Source of the DNA: JACVRW01 sp035705985
GTDB taxonomy: Bacteria; Actinomycetota; Thermoleophilia; Solirubrobacterales; Thermoleophilaceae
Assembly: GCA_035705985.1 (NCBI GenBank)
Contig: DASSVP010000199.1
Coordinates: 1-30,279, forward strand
Length of the DNA: 30,279 bases
Reading direction: 5' to 3'
Shown here: positions 1 through 7,509 of the stretch, piece by piece
How positions within the stretch are numbered: position 1 is the first letter of the stretch
Layout: each line of letters opens with the position of its first letter
Notes under the pieces: generated by a model
Told to the model about the DNA's origin: nothing
Seen by the model: only the letters and a program-made list of their open reading frames with translations
Databases searched by the model: none
Position numbers and translations under genes: made by a program

Positions 1-2221
1 CACCGAACAGCTCGTCGTTCCGGCCAAACTCGTTCAAGTCGGCCAGGGCGTCGTCGGGCCTGCCTTGCGCCAGCCGCAGCAGGCCGCGTGCCTCGAGCAG
101 CGCATTGCTGGCCATGCCTGCCGCGATGTCGTGGGCGTGGCCGCCGTCAGCAAGCGCGCGCTCAGCCTCGTCGAGCTCGCCTCGTTCGATCAGCGCCTCG
201 ATCAGTCCGGCGACGGCGAAGCGCGTGCCGAGCCGGATGTCGTGTTCGGTGAGCAGCTCGAGCCCGGTACGGGCGTCGGCCTCGGCGCGTGCGACGGAGC
301 CGCGCCGCAACTCGACCCACGCCCGGTGTACGAGGACGAATGCCTCCGCCGGGATCGACGCGCGCGCCCGCGCGTCCACCAGCATCGCGTCGAGATGGCT
401 CGCGGCGGCCTCGAGCGAGTCGGTCGAAATCAACCCGAGCACGAGCAGATACAGGGTTCCGGAGACGTCGGTCTCCTGCTCGCCGAGCAGCCGGCCGCCG
501 GCGAGCGCGCCCTCGATCAGCGTGGAGGCCTCCATCGCCGTGCCGGCCGCCCGGGAGCGCTCGAACGCGAGGCTCGCCAGCACAAGGCGCTCAGCGGGCG
601 TCTCGCCCGCGAGATCGGCATAGCGCTCGAGGCGCTCCGCCGCGGGCGCGCGCGTCTCGAGGCTCCCCTGCTGCGCGTACGCCGACCGCTCCGCTTCCAG
701 CAGCAGCGCAAGCTCGCGGTCGCTGTCCTCGAGCGCGTCGATCGCGTGCCCGATCACGTCGACCGCGCGGTCCGCGTCGCCGGACCACGTGAGCGCGCCG
801 CCGAGCAACCGAACGGCTGTCGCGAGCAGCTGCGGCGCGGCGACCAGCCGCGCGGCTGCGTGGAGTTGGTCCACGGCCGCCTCGGGCGCCCCGAGCCGTA
901 GCTCGGCCGCGCTCAGCTCGAGCACAACCTCGCCCTCGAGTCCCTCCGGCGGGGGCTCCGCGAGCGCGCGGCGAAGCCACGCCACCGCGGCTGCGGGCGC
1001 GCCGCGCCCCAGTGCGTCCGCCGCGACGCGGCGGAGGAGCTGCACGCGGCGCGGCTCACCGGCCGGTTCCGCCGCGGCGATCTGAGCCGCGATGCGCTCC
1101 TCCGGAGCACCGGCCGCCGCCAGCAGCTCCGCAGCCCGCGCGTGGGCGAGCGCGCGCTCCGCTGCGCCGATGTCGGCGTAGATCGCCTCGCGGACGATCG
1201 GATGGGCGAACTCGAGCCGCTCGGCGGGGCGCAGGATCGCAAGCGCAACCAGCATGTCGGCGGCGCGTGCCGTCTCCGCGACGGACAGGCCGGCGAGGTC
1301 GGCGGCTTCCGTGACGCTCGCGCCGTCGCCGAGAACCGCCACCGCCCGCACGAGCGCGGTCGCGGTCGGCGGGCGCGACGAGAGGCGCAGCACGATGGCG
1401 CGTGCCACGGCCGCCGGACCGCTACCGCTCACCCGCAGCGCGCCCTCCGGCCCAGTCGGGAAATCCTGCTCGACAGCCTCGTGAAGCAGGGCTTCCAGCA
1501 GGAATGGGTTGCCGGCGGTCGCGTCGCGGCAAGCCCCGGCGAACTCAAGCGACACGGCGGTGCCGAATACCCGCTCGCAGACGGTCACGGTCGCCTGGGC
1601 GCTCAGCGGCGCCGGACGCAGCAGCGACGTCTCGGGCGCGGCGGCAAGCCTGCTCAGCTGGTCTGACGCCTCCTCGCCGGGCCGCGTCGCCGCCACTATC
1701 GCGACGGCGATCCCGTCGAGCCGCGGCGCGAGGAAGTTCAGGAAGCGAAGCGACTCGGTGTCCGCCCAGTGGAGGTCGTCGAGGCAGAGCGCCACCGGCG
1801 CTACGTCGGCGACGTTGTTCACGAGCCAGTAGAGGCCGTGCAACATCGCGAACGCGCCGCCCGACGGGCCGGACGTAAGCGGCATCGGGGCGAAAAGGCA
1901 GCTGGACATCCCCGCGGCCCCGGCGAAGGCGCGCTCGTGCTCGGCATCCGACAGCCGCGCGACCAGCGGATCGAGCAGCTGGCGGACGCAGCCATACGCG
2001 AAGTCGCGCTCCAAGTCGCTCGCACGAGCGCGCAACACCGTCATGCCGGTGTCGCGCGCGAGCCCGGTCGCGGCAGCCAGCAGGCTGGTCTTCCCAAGCC
2101 CGGCCGGAGCCTCGATCAAAGCCGCGCGGCCACTGCCGGCCCGAGCGTCCTCCAAAACCTGAGCGAGCTCCGCGAGCTCTCGCTCGCGCTCGAGAAGCGT
2201 CAGTTCGGACTCGACCGCCAC
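1..2221 (-). CDS. LuxR-family large ATPase transcriptional regulator (LAL type), 3' end cut by window
   Basis: A 740-residue open frame runs from a GTG at 2221 off the left edge. The protein begins with an acidic/arginine helix and has a Walker A motif (EAPAGLGKTS, about residues 37-46), then a Walker B region (CLDDLHWAD, about 145-153) typical of STAND/MalT-like AAA ATPases. After about residue 330 it becomes Ala/Leu-rich helical repeats resembling TPRs. In this family a LuxR HTH sits at the extreme C-terminus, and that part would lie beyond position 1, so the DNA-binding domain is not seen here. The start is chosen because GGAGG lies just upstream and the N-terminus matches family convention; another in-frame GTG nine codons upstream (2248) is possible. 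It follows the MMPL gene by 58 bp on the same strand and may regulate that cluster (inference). Such proteins usually switch on with ATP and an inducer. Confidence 0.9.
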   Translation of the reverse strand, partial: MAVESELTLLERERELAELAQVLEDARAGSGRAALIEAPAGLGKTSLLAAATGLARDTGMTVLRARASDLERDFAYGCVRQLLDPLVARLSDAEHERAFAGAAGMSSCLFAPMPLTSGPSGGAFAMLHGLYWLVNNVADVAPVALCLDDLHWADTESLRFLNFLAPRLDGIAVAIVAATRPGEEASDQLSRLAAAPETSLLRPAPLSAQATVTVCERVFGTAVSLEFAGACRDATAGNPFLLEALLHEAVEQDFPTGPEGALRVSGSGPAAVARAIVLRLSSRPPTATALVRAVAVLGDGASVTEAADLAGLSVAETARAADMLVALAILRPAERLEFAHPIVREAIYADIGAAERALAHARAAELLAAAGAPEERIAAQIAAAEPAGEPRRVQLLRRVAADALGRGAPAAAVAWLRRALAEPPPEGLEGEVVLELSAAELRLGAPEAAVDQLHAAARLVAAPQLLATAVRLLGGALTWSGDADRAVDVIGHAIDALEDSDRELALLLEAERSAYAQQGSLETRAPAAERLERYADLAGETPAERLVLASLAFERSRAAGTAMEASTLIEGALAGGRLLGEQETDVSGTLYLLVLGLISTDSLEAAASHLDAMLVDARARASIPAEAFVLVHRAWVELRRGSVARAEADARTGLELLTEHDIRLGTRFAVAGLIEALIERGELDEAERALADGGHAHDIAAGMASNALLEARGLLRLAQGRPDDALADLNEFGRNDELFG

Positions 2222-2278
2222 CGTGCCTCCGGGTCCCGCGATCACCGCCCAGCCTACTCCGGCTGGACTCCGGCACGG
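2221..2278 (-). promoter_or_regulatory. Nested inverted repeat between MMPL and the LAL regulator
   Basis: In the 58-bp gap an outer perfect 7-bp repeat (CCGTGCC at 2221-2227, GGCACGG at 2272-2278) encloses an inner perfect 6-bp repeat (CCAGCC at 2249-2254, GGCTGG at 2261-2266). In the minus-strand transcript the outer stem would pair with the end of the GGAGG ribosome-binding site and the first base of the GTG start of the downstream regulator. It could be an attenuator, a terminator without a U-tract, or a structure limiting translation. No U-run follows it. The pairing is seen in the sequence; the function is inference. Confidence 0.45.
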
Positions 2279-2279
2279 A

Positions 2280-4439
2280 TCACCCTTCGGCCTGCGAGGC
2301 AGCGGCCTTACGCGGCAGCGAGGGCTCGACCCTGAGCAGGCGCGCCGGCCAGCGCGGCAACCACCAGTTCCAACGCCCCATCAGCGCGATGACAGCGGGG
2401 ACTATGAGCGCGCGGATCACCGTCGCATCGAGCAGGATGCCGGCCGCCAGGCCCGTGGCCATCATCTTCACATCGGTCTCCGGTGCCGACGCCATCGATG
2501 TGAACGCGAGGAACAGGATCAGCGCGGCGCTCGTGACGAGCCGCCCCGTCCGCCCGATTCCGCGTATGACGGCCGTCTCGGTGGAGCCGGTGTTGTCGAA
2601 CTCCTCCCGCATTCGGGCGAGGATGAACACCTCGTAGTCCATCGATAGGCCGAACAGGAACGCGAAGATCATCAGCGGCATCCACGAGGGAATCGACCCG
2701 GTCGCCTCAATGCCCCAGATCGCCTCGGAGCCGTAGCCGTGCTGCCATACCAGCACGAGCACGCCCCACGCGGCCGCGATGCTCAGCACGTTCAAGACGA
2801 TCGCCTTGGCGGGCAGCAGCAGCGACCGGAACGCCCGCGCCAGCAGGATGAATGTCGTTGCCGCGATCAGCGCGATCATGAGCGGGAAGCTGCCGTAGAC
2901 GGCGTCGATGAAGTCCGCGTTCGCGGCCGGCTGCCCGCCCAGGCGCACACCCGTGCCGAACGAGTGAGTGGCCTCGCGCACGCCCTCGAGCGTCGCCTCG
3001 CCGTCGCCCGAGCCGCTATCCGGGATCGGGATCGCCTCCACGAGCGCCGTGCCGTCGGCGCGCCAGGTACCGCCCGCGGGCGCGACGGCGCCGTGGATCC
3101 CCTCGACCTGTGCGACCTCCGCCGCGACCTCGCGCGGGTCGGTCCCGCGCCCCACGAGGATCTCGTGTGGAAGGAGCGAGCCCTCGCCGATACCAGACTC
3201 CTCGAGCGCCACGAGCCCGTCCTTGGCGTCGCCGGACTTCGCAACCGTGTCGGCGTCGGACGTCCCGAGCTGGAGGTCCGTCGCGGCGAACGCGAGCGCG
3301 AGGACCACCGCCATGCCGGCAGCGGCGGCGACCCAGCGCCGTCTGGCGACCAGCTCCGCCCAGCGCGTCCAGGCTCGGCTCGCCTTGTCGTCCGTGCGAC
3401 GGTGCGGCCAGTCGAGCCGGTGGCCGAACTTCGCGATCACCACAGGCAGTAGCGTGATCGCGACGAGCGTGGAGACGAGCGGGATCAGCATTCCGCCGTA
3501 CCCCATCGAGCGCAGGAACGGCAGTGGCAGGGCGATCAGCGCGAGCAGGCCGATTGCCACGGTGATGCCGCTGAACACGACGGCTCGCCCCGCGGTCTCC
3601 ATGGCCTTCTGAACCGCCTCGTCGCCCGAGCGGCCGTGAGCGCGCTCCTCGCGCCAGCGCGAGGCGACGATCAGCGAATAGTCGATTGCGACTCCGAGCC
3701 CGATCAGCGCGATCAGGAACTGCACGATCGGCGAGACCGACGTGAACTGCGTCAGGCCGTACAGCAGCAGGAACGTGGTCATGATCGAGACGAACGCCAT
3801 GAGGAGCGGGACGAACGCGAGCAGCGACGCGAACACGAAAAGCAGCACGAGCAGCGCCCCGGCCCCGCCGAGCACAGCCTCCAGCAGCACGCCCGGCCCG
3901 TCGCCGCTACCCCCGCTGTCGTCCAGGAGCGCGTCGAAGCCGGTCAGGTGAACGGGCCGGCCGGCTACGTCCGACGCGCTGACGGCACGGCTTGCGGCCT
4001 CCTCGGCCTTGGGGTTCTCGCCGAAGATCGCGTCGGGGTCCGGGCGTGGGTATACAAGCGCGAACGTCGTGCGGCCGTCGTCCGAGACGAAGGTCTCGTC
4101 GCCGGTCGACGCATAGGAGGCGATGCGCGCACCCGGCAGCGCGGCCTCCAGGCGCGCGTCCAGGCGCTCGAGGTCGGCGCGAACCGCGGGGGAGCTCACG
4201 CTCTGACTCTCCGGCAGCTTCACGACTGGAAGCAGCGGAGCGGTTCCGTTCCGGTCCGCGCCATAACGCTCGGCGATCGCGACGTTCGTCTCCCAGCTCT
4301 CCTTCCCCGGCACCGAGAACTCGGCCTCGAGCGCGTCCGTGGCGGGGCCGGCGGCGGCGATCCCGGCGAACGTGAGCACGATCCACGTGACGACGACCGT
4401 GCGCTTGTGCGAGAGAACCCAGCGGGTCAGCGAAGTCAT
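2280..4439 (-). CDS. MMPL/RND-family membrane transporter
   Basis: 719 residues, close to the usual length for actinobacterial MMPL proteins. The N-terminal helix (about residues 14-32) is followed by a large extracytoplasmic loop, a block of five helices (about 185-340), a cytoplasmic stretch, helix 7 (about 370-390), a second loop and a second helical block (about 525-700). The two internal repeats carry the hallmark Asp-Tyr pairs in their fourth helices (GLGVAIDYS and FGLSMDYEVF), which in this family form the proton relay. The protein probably exports a lipid or small hydrophobic compound using proton motive force; the substrate cannot be told. A TGAGGT site upstream overlaps the preceding gene's stop, and the gap is 11 bp, so it is probably co-transcribed with the NAD(P)-binding genes. 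Confidence 0.93.
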   Translation of the reverse strand: MTSLTRWVLSHKRTVVVTWIVLTFAGIAAAGPATDALEAEFSVPGKESWETNVAIAERYGADRNGTAPLLPVVKLPESQSVSSPAVRADLERLDARLEAALPGARIASYASTGDETFVSDDGRTTFALVYPRPDPDAIFGENPKAEEAASRAVSASDVAGRPVHLTGFDALLDDSGGSGDGPGVLLEAVLGGAGALLVLLFVFASLLAFVPLLMAFVSIMTTFLLLYGLTQFTSVSPIVQFLIALIGLGVAIDYSLIVASRWREERAHGRSGDEAVQKAMETAGRAVVFSGITVAIGLLALIALPLPFLRSMGYGGMLIPLVSTLVAITLLPVVIAKFGHRLDWPHRRTDDKASRAWTRWAELVARRRWVAAAAGMAVVLALAFAATDLQLGTSDADTVAKSGDAKDGLVALEESGIGEGSLLPHEILVGRGTDPREVAAEVAQVEGIHGAVAPAGGTWRADGTALVEAIPIPDSGSGDGEATLEGVREATHSFGTGVRLGGQPAANADFIDAVYGSFPLMIALIAATTFILLARAFRSLLLPAKAIVLNVLSIAAAWGVLVLVWQHGYGSEAIWGIEATGSIPSWMPLMIFAFLFGLSMDYEVFILARMREEFDNTGSTETAVIRGIGRTGRLVTSAALILFLAFTSMASAPETDVKMMATGLAAGILLDATVIRALIVPAVIALMGRWNWWLPRWPARLLRVEPSLPRKAAASQAEG

Positions 4440-4450
4440 CAGGCGTTACC

Positions 4451-5323
4451 TCATGCGGCGGCCCGGCGCAGCGGGTCCGCGGAATCGGGGATTGCGAATG
4501 CGTGGGCGTGAGCCCTCGCCCACGCCTCGAAGGTCCATGGCCGGCGGCCGGTCAGCTCTTCGACCGTTGGCAGCACCTCGGACTCGTCAAGGTCGCCGTC
4601 GCCGAAGAAGCTGAAGAACGCGTTCACGTGGTCGAGCGGCTTCGTCGCCGCCATCTCCGCCCACGCCTCGACGTCGGACTGCTCCTCGAACCGGAGCGGC
4701 CGGCGCAGCACGCGCGCGAGGATCTCGACACGGTCCGAGGGCAGGAGCGCCTCGGGCCCGCTCAGCCGGTATGTGCGGCCCTCGTGCTCCCCCGAGGCCA
4801 GTGCGGCCGCGGCGACCTCGCCGACGTCGTCGTGATGGACGGCCGCGACGCGGGCGGCGCCGAACGGGGCGCGGACGACATCGCCCCGGCGCAACTGCGT
4901 GGCCCAGTCGAGCGTGTCCGACATGAAGCTGTTGGGTTGGAGGAAGGTCCATGCCAGCCCTGAGTCGCGAACCGCCCGCTCGGCCAGGATGTGGTGGCGC
5001 GCGACCGCGTTCGAGAGGTCGCCGCCCGGCACCGCGCTGCTCGACAGCAGGACGACGCGCGCGACGCCCGCCCCCTCCATGAGGTCGAGCGTGTCCCGCA
5101 TCCCGTCGTAGCCGCTGAGCAGGAAGACGGCGTCCACGCCGCTCAGATGCGGCGCGAGCGTTTCGGGCCGGTTCAGGTCTCCGACCGCCACGTGGGTCCC
5201 GGCGGGCAGCCTTGCGGCGTCCGCGTCGGCGCGGATCAGCGCCCGGACCGGGTGTCCGGCGGCCGCCAGAGCGCGCGCCACGGCGCCGCCCGCATTGCCG
5301 GTCGCTCCGGTCACGAAGATCAT
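4451..5323 (-). CDS. NmrA-like NAD(P)-binding oxidoreductase/SDR-type protein
   Basis: 290 residues from the ATG at 5323, whose ATGA overlaps the stop of the upstream gene. The frame is open eight codons further upstream, but the ATG starts exactly at the Rossmann strand (MIFVTGATGNAGG), so the shorter form is preferred. GATGNAGG at residues 6-13 is the dinucleotide-binding glycine motif. The rest matches NmrA/NAD(P)H-binding extended SDR proteins, with a conserved LLSSSAV strand and an LQPNSFM region near residues 97-140. The classic YxxxK catalytic pair is not obvious, as is common in NmrA-type members, which act as redox sensors or isoflavone-reductase-like enzymes. Its substrate is unknown. 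It is translationally coupled to a second member of the same superfamily. Confidence 0.88.
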   Translation of the reverse strand: MIFVTGATGNAGGAVARALAAAGHPVRALIRADADAARLPAGTHVAVGDLNRPETLAPHLSGVDAVFLLSGYDGMRDTLDLMEGAGVARVVLLSSSAVPGGDLSNAVARHHILAERAVRDSGLAWTFLQPNSFMSDTLDWATQLRRGDVVRAPFGAARVAAVHHDDVGEVAAAALASGEHEGRTYRLSGPEALLPSDRVEILARVLRRPLRFEEQSDVEAWAEMAATKPLDHVNAFFSFFGDGDLDESEVLPTVEELTGRRPWTFEAWARAHAHAFAIPDSADPLRRAAA

Positions 5324-6174
5324 GCAGCCACCGCCAACTCGTCCCACGCGCCACTCGCGGCCGCCTTCCGCGCGTACTCGGCGAACTCGCGAGCCTCCCT
5401 GCGGAGAGCGCGCCGCACGCCGTCGGTCGTCGCAACATTGCGGCCGTCCATGACCTCGCGGTAGAGGTATGGCAGCACCTCGATGAAGCCGGGGTCGACG
5501 CCATGGGCGACGAGGCTCGCCTCGTACTCGTCGAGTGTCACCGGGGTGTAGCGCAGCTCGCGCCCGATCGCGGCCGCGATCTCCGCGGCGATCTCCCGGT
5601 GCGTCAGCGAGCGCGGGCCGGTCAGCTCATGGAGCTGCCCGACGTGACGATCGTCGATGAGCGCGGCCACGGCGACGTCGGCGAGGTCGTCGGCATCGAC
5701 GAACGGGGTCGGGACATCACCCGCCGGGAGCCGCAGCTCCCCGCCCACGACGTCGTGGCGCAGGTAGTCCTCGCTGAAGTTCTGCATGAACCACGTGCTG
5801 CGGACGATCGTGAGGGCCGCGCCGGTGCCCCGCACGGCCTCCTCCGCGCTCTCCGCCCGCGGCTCGCCGCGGGCGGAGAGCAGCACGATCCTCGAGGCGC
5901 CGCGCTGGACGGCCAGCTCGGCGAATGCCTCGGTCGCCTCCGCGGCGCCGGGGGCGGCGAGGTCCGGGTAGTACGTGAGGTAAACGGTTCGGACTCCCGC
6001 CAGAGCGGGCGCCCAGGTCGCGCGGTTCTCCCAGTCGAAGGGCGGATCGGCGAAGCGCGAGCCCACGCGCGTCGCGATGCCGCGCGCGCGAAGCCGCTCG
6101 ACTACGCGCCGTCCGGTCTTGCCGGTGCCGCCGAGTACGAGGATCGGGCCGATCTCATGAGGACTGCCGTTCAC
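5320..6174 (-). CDS. NmrA family NAD(P)-binding protein
   Basis: 284 residues if started at GTG 6174, which has a good AGGA ribosome-binding site five bases upstream. An ATG at 6207 in the same frame gives 295 residues but has no clear site and a longer overlap with the preceding gene. The glycine motif GGTGKTG lies near residue 14, followed by the NmrA-type LLSARGEP strand and an RSTWFMQNFSED segment that lines the substrate pocket in this family. Similar proteins are often annotated as NAD(P)H azoreductase-like or ergot alkaloid biosynthesis-like (AgnB/FgaFS group); the true substrate is unknown. It overlaps the stop of the reductase gene upstream and the start of the next NmrA gene (ATGA), so three enzymes are probably made from one message. 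Confidence 0.88.
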   Translation of the reverse strand: MNGSPHEIGPILVLGGTGKTGRRVVERLRARGIATRVGSRFADPPFDWENRATWAPALAGVRTVYLTYYPDLAAPGAAEATEAFAELAVQRGASRIVLLSARGEPRAESAEEAVRGTGAALTIVRSTWFMQNFSEDYLRHDVVGGELRLPAGDVPTPFVDADDLADVAVAALIDDRHVGQLHELTGPRSLTHREIAAEIAAAIGRELRYTPVTLDEYEASLVAHGVDPGFIEVLPYLYREVMDGRNVATTDGVRRALRREAREFAEYARKAAASGAWDELAVAA

Positions 6175-6775
6175 GTTCTTCCTTTCGGTCGTCGCCGGCG
6201 CCGCCATCGGGCAGCGGCTGGTAGTCGAGTACGACCACCCGGTTGTCGAGGACCGTCGTGTCGACGAGCCTCAGACTGGTTCGGTCGTAGCCATCGAAGA
6301 TCGCCCTGCCACCTGAAGCGCCGAGGACGACCGGCAGCATCTCGAGCTGCAGCCGGTCGAGCAGGCCCCGCGCCACGAGCGACGCCACCAGTTCCACGCT
6401 TCCCGCGACCGCGATGTCCCGGCCGGGCGCGCGCTTGAGCGCGCTGACCTCCTCGGCCAGGTCACCGCGCGCGACGCGGGTGTTCCGCCACGTGACGTCC
6501 TCGTCGCGCAGCGTCCGTGAGACGACGACCTTGGCGATGTCGTTCATGAGCGCCGCGAACTCGGGGTCGTCGTCGGCCGCGAGCGGCCAGTAGCGCGCGT
6601 ACGCCTCGTACGTCACGCGCCCGAGCAAGAGCGTGTCGGCTGCTCGGAGCTGTGTCAGGCCGAACGCGCTCACATCGTCACCGATCTGGTCCGTGACCCA
6701 GCGCATGCGCTCGTCCGGCAAGTCGGAGGCGTACCCGTCCACCGACGCATACAGCGTGGCCACCACCCGCCTCAC
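6155..6775 (-). CDS. Dihydrofolate reductase family protein (RibD C-terminal domain)
   Basis: 206 residues from GTG 6775, which reads MRRVVATLYASVDGY, the standard opening of this family. It continues with a LLLGRVTYEAYARYWP segment, a VVVSRTL strand, a GRDIAVAGSVELVASL glycine-rich nucleotide-binding segment (about residues 121-136) and a C-terminal LEMLPVVLGASGGRAIF block. Together these define the RibD-C/DHFR-like fold that binds NADPH. Members of this short stand-alone group (YwjB/YyaP-like) have mostly unknown substrates; a pteridine or flavin-related ketone reduction is only a guess. The frame stays open far upstream, but that part has no start with a good site and no family resemblance. 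A nine-codon leader ends on its GTG (GTGA). Confidence 0.9.
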   Translation of the reverse strand: MRRVVATLYASVDGYASDLPDERMRWVTDQIGDDVSAFGLTQLRAADTLLLGRVTYEAYARYWPLAADDDPEFAALMNDIAKVVVSRTLRDEDVTWRNTRVARGDLAEEVSALKRAPGRDIAVAGSVELVASLVARGLLDRLQLEMLPVVLGASGGRAIFDGYDRTSLRLVDTTVLDNRVVVLDYQPLPDGGAGDDRKEERERQSS

Positions 6776-6801
6776 CGGATCTCGTTTCGCTTGAGCACCA
6801 T
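6773..6801 (-). CDS. Nine-codon leader ORF overlapping the reductase start
   Basis: An ATG at 6801 sits exactly at the outer end of the left arm of the divergent inverted repeat and six bases after a TACGGT box. It encodes MVLKRNEIR and stops with a TGA that overlaps the GTG start of the reductase (GTGA). Ribosomes loaded on a leaderless message here could re-initiate on the reductase, which has only a weak GAG upstream. Conservation cannot be judged from one sequence, so a chance ORF remains possible. Confidence 0.4.
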
Positions 6802-6931
6802 GCTTCGACCGTACGGCCGGCGCGGCGGCTCCGCATCGGGGAGCCGCAGGTTCAGGGACCCTGAGATCAGGGCGAGGATCCGGAAGCTCCCCGATGTGCG
6901 GGCGCGCCGCGCCTCGTACGGTCGATGCATG
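6799..6931. promoter_or_regulatory. Symmetrical divergent promoter region (46-bp inverted arms)
   Basis: The arms 6799-6844 and 6886-6931 are inverted copies of one another with a 41-bp spacer and no gaps. The outer 17 bp differ at one position, the inner 11 bp (GCTCCCCGATG read outward) are identical, and the middle part is partly matched. Each arm ends in an ATG and carries TACGGT exactly six bases before it, a layout expected for leaderless transcription. The spacer contains a further 13-bp palindrome, TCAGGGACCCTGA, at 6852-6864. The region separates the leftward reductase cluster from the rightward GNAT-like gene and probably drives both in the same way. The repeat is seen directly; promoter activity is inference. 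Confidence 0.6.
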
Positions 6932-7258
6932 ACCAGACATCGCAGCCCGGAGCCCGGTCAGGACCCACCCGTCACGATTCGTATTGCCGGACCGGACGAC
7001 GCGGCGGCGGTGCGCCGTTTGGCCGCACTGGACAGCGGGCGGGCGCCGAGCGGTCTTGTGCTCATGGCGGAGGAGGACGGCGACCCGGTGGCCGCCATCT
7101 CCCTCGAAACCGGCTCGGTCGTCTCGGACCCGTTCCGTTCGACCGCCGACGCGGTTCACCTCCTTCGGCTGAGGCGCGACCAGGTTCAAAGCGGGGGCCG
7201 TGACCTTGTGCGGGCGCGCTCGCTCCTCCGGCGCCTGCTCCCGGGCGCCGCGACTTAG
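6929..7258 (+). CDS. Small conserved GNAT-like protein
   Basis: 109 residues from ATG 6929, with no ribosome-binding site but a TACGGT box six bases upstream (probable leaderless start). After a Pro-rich tip it has VTIRIAGPDDAAAVRRLAAL (about residues 16-35), which looks like the first strand and helix of a GCN5-type acetyltransferase, then VLMAEEDGDPVAAIS and a DPF...ADAVHLLRLR segment. The acetyl-CoA binding motif (RxxGxG/A) is absent, so it is a truncated, probably non-catalytic version. I recall similar small proteins of about 90-130 residues in Solirubrobacterales genomes, often in several copies per genome. Function unknown. It shares an almost perfectly mirrored promoter with the leftward reductase. 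Confidence 0.7.
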   Translation: MTRHRSPEPGQDPPVTIRIAGPDDAAAVRRLAALDSGRAPSGLVLMAEEDGDPVAAISLETGSVVSDPFRSTADAVHLLRLRRDQVQSGGRDLVRARSLLRRLLPGAAT

Positions 7259-7509
7259 CGGTGGAAAACGGCTGTCGCCGCGTCCGGCTTCGGTTCGACG
7301 CATATCTCGGTGACACGTCGCGACGGATAGATGTGACAGGCGACAGAGCCGTGTTCTCAACGCTGCAACGGCTGACGCTCGACCCGTGTGATCGTCGAAC
7401 TGTGGGCGGAAGGTCGACCACGCGACGACACCGCTGTCGGTGCTCGTTGCCGACCGGCCCGACGACCGGCCGATTCCGCGCGTACGAGGTGCCGGCTCTG
7501 ACTGACGGG
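7259..7509. other. Intergenic stretch with no recognisable gene
   Basis: This lies between the convergent ends of the GNAT-like gene and the LivM gene. Short frames on both strands have no start signals or family resemblance, and the base composition looks slightly less GC-rich than its flanks. A repeated GACCGGCC (two copies within about 20 bp near 7451-7470) could form a weak hairpin downstream of LivM. Nothing else stands out. Confidence 0.4.

Noticed and set aside
65..1666. Plus-strand frames of 100-278 codons in the first 1.7 kb
   Set aside because: All are antisense to the LAL regulator, whose minus frame is continuous and carries ATPase motifs.
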